Shown here piece after piece: positions 20,652 to 24,790 of a stretch of 24,790 nt of DNA. The notes beneath the pieces were generated by a model that had not been told where the DNA came from, ran no database searches, and saw nothing but the letters and a program-made list of their open reading frames with translations. The translations under genes and the position numbers were made by a program. This DNA comes from Nitrospira sp. SG-bin2 (GTDB lineage: Bacteria; Nitrospirota; Nitrospiria; Nitrospirales; Nitrospiraceae): positions 1 through 24,790 of the forward strand of contig LVWT01000039.1 of the NCBI GenBank assembly GCA_002083405.1, written 5' to 3'. The first letter of the stretch is position 1, and each line of letters starts with the position of its first letter.

Positions 20652-22975
20652 GTATTTCTCCAGAATCACAACCGGTATCGGGATTTCACCGATATGGATG
20701 GCTGACGGTGCTCATCGTTGCGGCAGTCACGCTCGCGCTGAGTGGCGCCATCGTTCTGCGTGCCGATGCCGAGAGCCGTCTCCTTGTCATCATCGGGACT
20801 ATTATTTGGGTGCCGCTGGTCGCGCTGTTGTTCTGGGCGATGCTGCGATGGCGCGCAGAATACCGTCGAGTGTTGCAGGAGAGCGCATGGGCGCGGGCGG
20901 CCGAGGCGGCGTTGCTGCAAAGTCAGGAACGTAATCGGGCGATCATCGAGACCGCGCTTGATGGGGTGATCACCATCGACATGTCCGGAATTATTACGGA
21001 CTGGAATACTCAGGCTGTGGCGATCTTTGGGTGGACCAGAGAAGAAGCCGTGGGGCGGTTACTTTCGGAGACCGTTATTCCCGTGCGCGACCGGGAGGCG
21101 CATGTGCTGGGTTTGCGGGAGTATCTTCAGACCGGAGTCGGCTCAATCCTGAATCGCCGCATCGAGGTGTCGGCGTTGCATAAAGACGGCCATGAGTTTC
21201 CAGTCGAACTGGCTGTGTCACCGGCGCGCGTCGGCGAGTCCTATATGTTCAGTGCCTTTGTCCGGGACATCACGGATCGTCGTAAAGCCGAACGGAGTCT
21301 GGCCTCGCAGTATGCGGTGACACGGGTTCTGGACGACGTCGCGACGCTGGAAGAAGCCGTGTTCAAGGTCATGCAAGCGGTCGGTGAAAGTTTGGAGTGG
21401 GAATTAGGCGCGTTCTGGACATTAGACAAGCCCTCGGGGCTTTTGCGCTGTTTCAACCACTGGAGCGCGGCGGCGCTCGATGCCGATGAGTTCATCGCGG
21501 CGACTCGGGCGCAATCCTTCAAGCCGGGTGTCGGACTGCCGGGCCGGATTTGGGAAAGCGGCCAGCCGGTGTGGATCAGAGACATTGCCACGGAGTTTGA
21601 TCTTCCCCGGTCGGAGACGGCGGCGAAAGGCGGGCTCCACGGCGCGTTTGGATTTCCGGTTCGTGTCGGCGGCGAGATCGAAGGGGTGATCGAGTTTTTC
21701 AGCCGGCAGGTCCGGGAGCCGGATGAGAGGCTGCTGAATATGCTGGCGGACGTCGGGCTCAAGCTGGGGCAATTCGGCGAACGCGCACGAGCCAAGGAGG
21801 CGCTGCATCAGGCCGAAGGCCAGTTGCGGCAATCGCAGAAAATGGAAGCGGTAGGCCGGCTTGCGGGCGGTGTCGCGCATGACTTCAATAATCTGTTGAC
21901 CGTCATTCGCGGGTACAGCGAATTGGTCCTGAGCCGTCTGGCTCCGGATGAGCCTTCCCGACGCGACATGGAAGAAGTCAAGAAGGCGGCCGATCGAGCA
22001 GCCGGTCTGACGGGGCAACTTCTTTCGTTCAGCCGGCGACAATTCGCGGCCGTGAAGGTGGTCGATTTGAATGCCATTGTCACCAACATGGATGGCATGC
22101 TTCGGCGGTTGATCGGCGAAGATATTATCGAGCTATGGGCGGATCTTGAACCGCAATTGTGGCCGATCAAAGCTGATCCCGGGCAACTTGAACAGGTCAT
22201 CATGAATCTGGCGGTGAATGCGCGCGACGCCATGCCGACGGGCGGGCGGCTGCTGATCGAGACTCGAAATGTCACAATTGGAAGAGGGACTCGGTCACAA
22301 TCGGTGATGGTGGACGAAGGTTCGTACGTCATGTTGGCCGTGAAAGACTCCGGCCATGGTATGAGCGAGGAGGTTCAGGCCCATGTGTTCGAGCCGTTCT
22401 TTACGACGAAAGAGAGCGGCAAGGGGACAGGTCTCGGTCTGTCGACCGTCTATGGCATTGTCAAACAAAGTGGCGGGACGATTGGGATCGAGAGCAAGCC
22501 AGGGTGTGGAACGACGTGTACAATTTTCTTTCCAAGAGTCGATGAAGCGGAGCAGCAAGTCCCGGATGCCGGCGGGTCGACGGTCCAGACGCATGGGCGG
22601 GAAACTATTTTAGTCGTCGAAGACGAGCCGGCTGTTCGCGGTCTCGTTCATGAGACGCTTCGCGCGAGTGGGTACGAGGTGTTGGTTGCGCGTCATGGAA
22701 TCGAAGCATTGCTGGCGGGCGCCAGGCACCTGGGGCCGATTCATCTGTTGCTCGCTGATGTCGTGATGCCGCAGATGAGCGGTCCGGAAGTGGCCGAAAA
22801 AATCGCCGTCCTGCGGCCCGGCATCAAGGTGCTCTATATGTCGGGCTATCCTGATCACCCGGTGTTTTCGAAAGGTGCAGGGACAGGAGGAGCGGCGTTT
22901 CTTCAGAAACCATTCACGATGGTGACGCTGACGAAAAAAGTGCGCGAAGTGCTGGACGGCGCGAGTGCGGTATAA
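20648..22975 (+). CDS. Hybrid sensor histidine kinase (2TM-PAS-GAF-HisKA-HATPase-REC)
   Basis: A 775-residue membrane kinase. There are two hydrophobic helices (about 18-37 and 45-66), a PAS domain (about 95-215, AIIETALDGVITIDMSG), and a GAF domain (about 228-380). HisKA has the phosphoacceptor His411 in GGVAHDFNNLL. The ATPase domain has VNARDAMP, the DSGHGMS box and KGTGLGLSTVYGI. The C-terminal receiver (about 654-770) has E658/D659 in VVEDEP, phospho-acceptor Asp704 in LLADVVMP and Lys754 in FLQKPF. All catalytic residues are present. The periplasmic loop is very short, so the signal is probably sensed in the cytoplasm or membrane through PAS and GAF. There is no separate response regulator with an output domain next to it. 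It is translationally coupled to the YkgJ-DUF2156 fusion, which may be its input or target. Confidence 0.95.
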   Translation: MSISPESQPVSGFHRYGWLTVLIVAAVTLALSGAIVLRADAESRLLVIIGTIIWVPLVALLFWAMLRWRAEYRRVLQESAWARAAEAALLQSQERNRAIIETALDGVITIDMSGIITDWNTQAVAIFGWTREEAVGRLLSETVIPVRDREAHVLGLREYLQTGVGSILNRRIEVSALHKDGHEFPVELAVSPARVGESYMFSAFVRDITDRRKAERSLASQYAVTRVLDDVATLEEAVFKVMQAVGESLEWELGAFWTLDKPSGLLRCFNHWSAAALDADEFIAATRAQSFKPGVGLPGRIWESGQPVWIRDIATEFDLPRSETAAKGGLHGAFGFPVRVGGEIEGVIEFFSRQVREPDERLLNMLADVGLKLGQFGERARAKEALHQAEGQLRQSQKMEAVGRLAGGVAHDFNNLLTVIRGYSELVLSRLAPDEPSRRDMEEVKKAADRAAGLTGQLLSFSRRQFAAVKVVDLNAIVTNMDGMLRRLIGEDIIELWADLEPQLWPIKADPGQLEQVIMNLAVNARDAMPTGGRLLIETRNVTIGRGTRSQSVMVDEGSYVMLAVKDSGHGMSEEVQAHVFEPFFTTKESGKGTGLGLSTVYGIVKQSGGTIGIESKPGCGTTCTIFFPRVDEAEQQVPDAGGSTVQTHGRETILVVEDEPAVRGLVHETLRASGYEVLVARHGIEALLAGARHLGPIHLLLADVVMPQMSGPEVAEKIAVLRPGIKVLYMSGYPDHPVFSKGAGTGGAAFLQKPFTMVTLTKKVREVLDGASAV

Positions 22976-22981
22976 GGCAGA

Positions 22982-23029
22982 GAACCCGCCGTGTATCACA
23001 GCCCTGTGCTTGATCTTCCTGCCGGGTTC
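22982..23029 (+). terminator. Weak inverted repeat after the histidine kinase
   Basis: GAACCCG at 22982-22988 pairs with CGGGTTC at 23023-23029. Inside the loop CACAG and CTGTG can pair too. It begins 6 nt after the kinase stop codon. No T-run follows, so terminator function is only possible. Confidence 0.35.
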
Positions 23030-23079
23030 CGTTTATGTTGACCGTGCCGGAAGCGAGGGAACAGAAATAGACACGCACG

Positions 23080-23099
23080 CGCCTCGACTAGACGAGGCG
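23080..23099. other. Perfect 7-bp hairpin upstream of the CbbQ-type gene
   Basis: CGCCTCG (23080-23086) and CGAGGCG (23093-23099) flank a 6-nt loop in the leader 57-76 nt before the CbbQ-type start codon. It could be a protein-binding inverted repeat or an RNA hairpin; nothing in sequence decides. Confidence 0.45.
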
Positions 23100-23155
23100 A
23101 CAATCGGTCCCGCTGAATGGACCAGACAGACTAAATAGACCGAAGAGACTACCCA

Positions 23156-23971
23156 ATGCAGGCAGGGCGCGAAATTGATATCGGGCGGTCTCGGATCGAA
23201 CGTGAGCCGTTTTACGCCGAAGCCGGCGGAGAAGTAGGGCTCTTCACGATCGCCGCGCGCAGTAAGATGGCGGTGATGCTCAAGGGGCCCACCGGCTGCG
23301 GCAAAACGCGGTTTGTCCAGCATATGGCCTACAAGCTGGGGCGGCCGCTGATCACTGTTGCCTGTCATGAAGACCTGACGGCGTCTGATCTCGTGGGCCG
23401 GTATCTGCTCAAGGGGCAAGAGACCGTCTGGATGGACGGGCCTCTGACGGTCGGCGTGAAACAGGGCGCGATCGTTTATCTCGACGAAGTGGTGGAAGCC
23501 CGAAAGGACACGACCGTCATTATCCATCCGCTCAGTGACGATCGCCGTGTGTTGCCGATCGAAAAAAAAGGTCAGATGGTAGAAGCCGCAGACGATTTCA
23601 TGCTCGTGATTTCCTACAATCCCGGCTATCAGAGCGTCCTCAAGGATTTGAAGCAAAGCACGAAGCAGCGGTTCATGGCGATTGAGTTCGATTACCCTCC
23701 GGCCGACGTCGAAATTGCGGTCGTCGAACAGGAAGCGGGGGTGAGTCGGGCCGTTGCCGGAAGTCTCGTCAAACTCGGCGGCAAAGTTCGGAACCTCAAA
23801 AATCATGGACTCGAAGAAGGGGTCAGCACGAGACTCTTGATCTATGCCGGCACATTGATCAAGCAGGGAGTGCCGGCAGAGCGAGCCTGCGATGTGACGA
23901 TTGCCCGCCCGATCACCGACGATCCGGACATGCAGCGCAGCATTCTCGAACTGGTCAAAGCCGTCTTCTGA
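23156..23971 (+). CDS. CbbQ/NirQ/NorQ-family MoxR-type AAA+ ATPase
   Basis: A 271-residue ATPase with Walker A GPTGCGKT (44-51), Walker B AIVYLDEV (105-112), an SYNPGYQS sensor-1 region, the arginine-bearing STKQRF segment, and a C-terminal CbbQ_C-type helical domain. Relatives work with a von Willebrand-type partner (CbbO, NorD, NirD-like) to activate Rubisco or assemble NO or nitrite reductases. No such VWA gene is in the window, so the client is unknown here. The ATG at 23156 has a modest GAAGAGA upstream. The next gene starts 12 nt after its stop, so it heads a small operon with the DUF167 and lipoprotein genes. Confidence 0.92.
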   Translation: MQAGREIDIGRSRIEREPFYAEAGGEVGLFTIAARSKMAVMLKGPTGCGKTRFVQHMAYKLGRPLITVACHEDLTASDLVGRYLLKGQETVWMDGPLTVGVKQGAIVYLDEVVEARKDTTVIIHPLSDDRRVLPIEKKGQMVEAADDFMLVISYNPGYQSVLKDLKQSTKQRFMAIEFDYPPADVEIAVVEQEAGVSRAVAGSLVKLGGKVRNLKNHGLEEGVSTRLLIYAGTLIKQGVPAERACDVTIARPITDDPDMQRSILELVKAVF

Positions 23972-23983
23972 GAGACGCGTATC

Positions 23984-24310
23984 GTGGATTCCCGCCGCGC
24001 GATCGTGCAGGACAGCAGGATCGGCGCGGTCCTCATAGTGCATGTCCAACCTCATGCCGCTCGAACCGAATGTGTCGGAATTCATGGCGATGCCTTGAAA
24101 ATTCGCGTGGCGGCACGCCCTCTCGACGGCGCGGCCAACGATGCTTTGCTCCGATTCATTGCCGCCCGGTGTGCCGTTCCACAGGCGAGTGTGGTCATTC
24201 AAGCGGGAGCGGAGGGGCGGCGCAAGTGGTTGTGTGTGAAGGGTGTGACGGCTGAGACGGTCCGGGCCCGGTTGATGCCAACAATTCGTGAAGGAGTGGT
24301 GAAGACGTGA
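23984..24310 (+). CDS. DUF167/YggU family protein
   Basis: A 108-residue protein with the YggU/DUF167 pattern: VHVQPHAARTECVG, LKIRVAARPLDGAANDAL (the DGxAN core), and a C-terminal GRRKWLCVKG strand. The family is a small conserved alpha/beta fold of uncertain role. The GTG start at 23984 is the first in frame; the ribosome site is weak. The stop overlaps the lipoprotein GTG start (GTGA), so it is co-translated with it. Confidence 0.85.
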   Translation: MDSRRAIVQDSRIGAVLIVHVQPHAARTECVGIHGDALKIRVAARPLDGAANDALLRFIAARCAVPQASVVIQAGAEGRRKWLCVKGVTAETVRARLMPTIREGVVKT

Positions 24311-24738
24311 AGACGGCATGGTTCGGTCCCGTCATGGGGCTGTTGCTTCTCACCGGTTGTTCCAGCGCGCATCCCATCCTGTATCCCAATGGGCACTTTC
24401 AGTCAGTGGGGAAAGAGGTTGCCCAACAGGATATTGATGTCTGCAAGCAGCTGGCTGAGTCGTCTGGCGCAGAGGAGGGCGGTGGAGGGCCTGGGCGTGT
24501 GGCGACAAAAACGGCTGTCGGGGCCGGCATCGGCGCGGCGAGCGGTGCGGTCGGCGGCGCTATTTCCGGAGCAGTCGGCCGGGGTTCAATGATCGGAGCC
24601 GCAAGCGGTGCAGTGTGGGGGTTGCTGTCGGGGTTATTTTCTGCGGCCACGGGTCCTTCACACCCGACTCAGGCCTACACGAATTTCGTCAACCGATGCC
24701 TGCATGAGAAGGGATATGAAGTGACGGGGTGGCAGTGA
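24307..24738 (+). CDS. Glycine-zipper lipoprotein
   Basis: A 143-residue predicted lipoprotein with lipobox LLTGC (Cys18). The central glycine zipper (about 74-118) has alternating GxxxG/A steps (VGAGIGAASGAVGGAISGAV), expected to insert in a membrane. The conserved C-terminal segment NFVNRCLHEKGYEVTGWQ is typical of glycine-zipper outer-membrane proteins. The start is GTG within the preceding stop. A run of nine G begins two bases after the TGA stop. Confidence 0.85.
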   Translation: MKTAWFGPVMGLLLLTGCSSAHPILYPNGHFQSVGKEVAQQDIDVCKQLAESSGAEEGGGGPGRVATKTAVGAGIGAASGAVGGAISGAVGRGSMIGAASGAVWGLLSGLFSAATGPSHPTQAYTNFVNRCLHEKGYEVTGWQ

Positions 24739-24790
24739 GGGGGGGGGCAGACCAGATGGGTGGGTACTCGTGCTCGCTGTCCGCGCACGA

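Noticed and set aside
23033..24319. Long minus-strand open frame of 428 codons
   Set aside because: It is antisense to the CbbQ-type ATPase and DUF167 genes, which have clear motifs. Its composition is His/Arg-rich with no domain or ribosome site.

Overview
The window looks like a chromosomal segment of a moderately GC-rich Gram-negative bacterium. I infer a member of Nitrospirota, probably Nitrospira or a close relative. The reasons are many outer-membrane-type lipoproteins, a CbbQ/NorQ-type AAA+ ATPase, a radical-SAM/selenodomain-associated transferase pair, a KamA-type aminomutase, a large PAS-GAF hybrid histidine kinase, and abundant short dispersed repeats between and even inside genes. 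This is inference from gene content; no rRNA or other decisive phylogenetic marker is present.

Region 1 (1-5494): a leftward operon of a flavin-dependent halogenase-like protein, an FkbO/Hyg5-family chorismatase and a polysaccharide deacetylase that runs off the left edge. A divergent cobalamin-binding-type radical SAM gene is read from a good sigma70-like promoter. The set looks like one end of a pigment cluster: a hydroxybenzoate-type starter from chorismate, ring halogenation or oxidation, and further tailoring or envelope genes, as in xanthomonadin/aryl polyene or flexirubin-type loci. The core ketosynthases, if they exist, must lie left of base 1.

Region 2 (5495-7973): two tandem paralogous 108-residue lipoproteins closed by a terminator hairpin, a small secreted Lys/Glu-rich amphipathic protein, a repeat-rich spacer, and an alpha/beta hydrolase.

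Region 3 (8003-11784): an accessory block, all leftward: an exported TPR-like protein of lower GC, a ParE/RelE-type toxin-antitoxin pair, an AbiEii-like nucleotidyltransferase with a small upstream partner, and a small zinc-ribbon protein. Three same-orientation copies of a 35-44 bp sequence, each able to encode the tail EMNWPPPEAK(R/G)-stop, sit at the 3' ends of successive gene units and give a cassette-like layout.

Region 4 (11954-18945): a compact leftward gene run. In transcription order it holds a putative ATP-grasp-like protein, a glutaredoxin/GST-N-like protein, lysine 2,3-aminomutase-like KamA, dCTP deaminase, a small membrane protein, glycosyltransferase (transferase 2), DUF2064 transferase 1, and an SDR oxidoreductase. 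Stops and starts often overlap by 4 nt. Tandem heptamer repeats (about four copies each) lie upstream of one gene and in frame inside two others.

Region 5 (19167-24738): a rightward YkgJ-type cysteine cluster fused to a DUF2156-like domain, translationally coupled to a hybrid sensor kinase; then a hairpin-bearing spacer, a CbbQ-type ATPase, a DUF167/YggU protein and a glycine-zipper lipoprotein. No tRNA, rRNA, CRISPR array, transposase or integrase was recognised.
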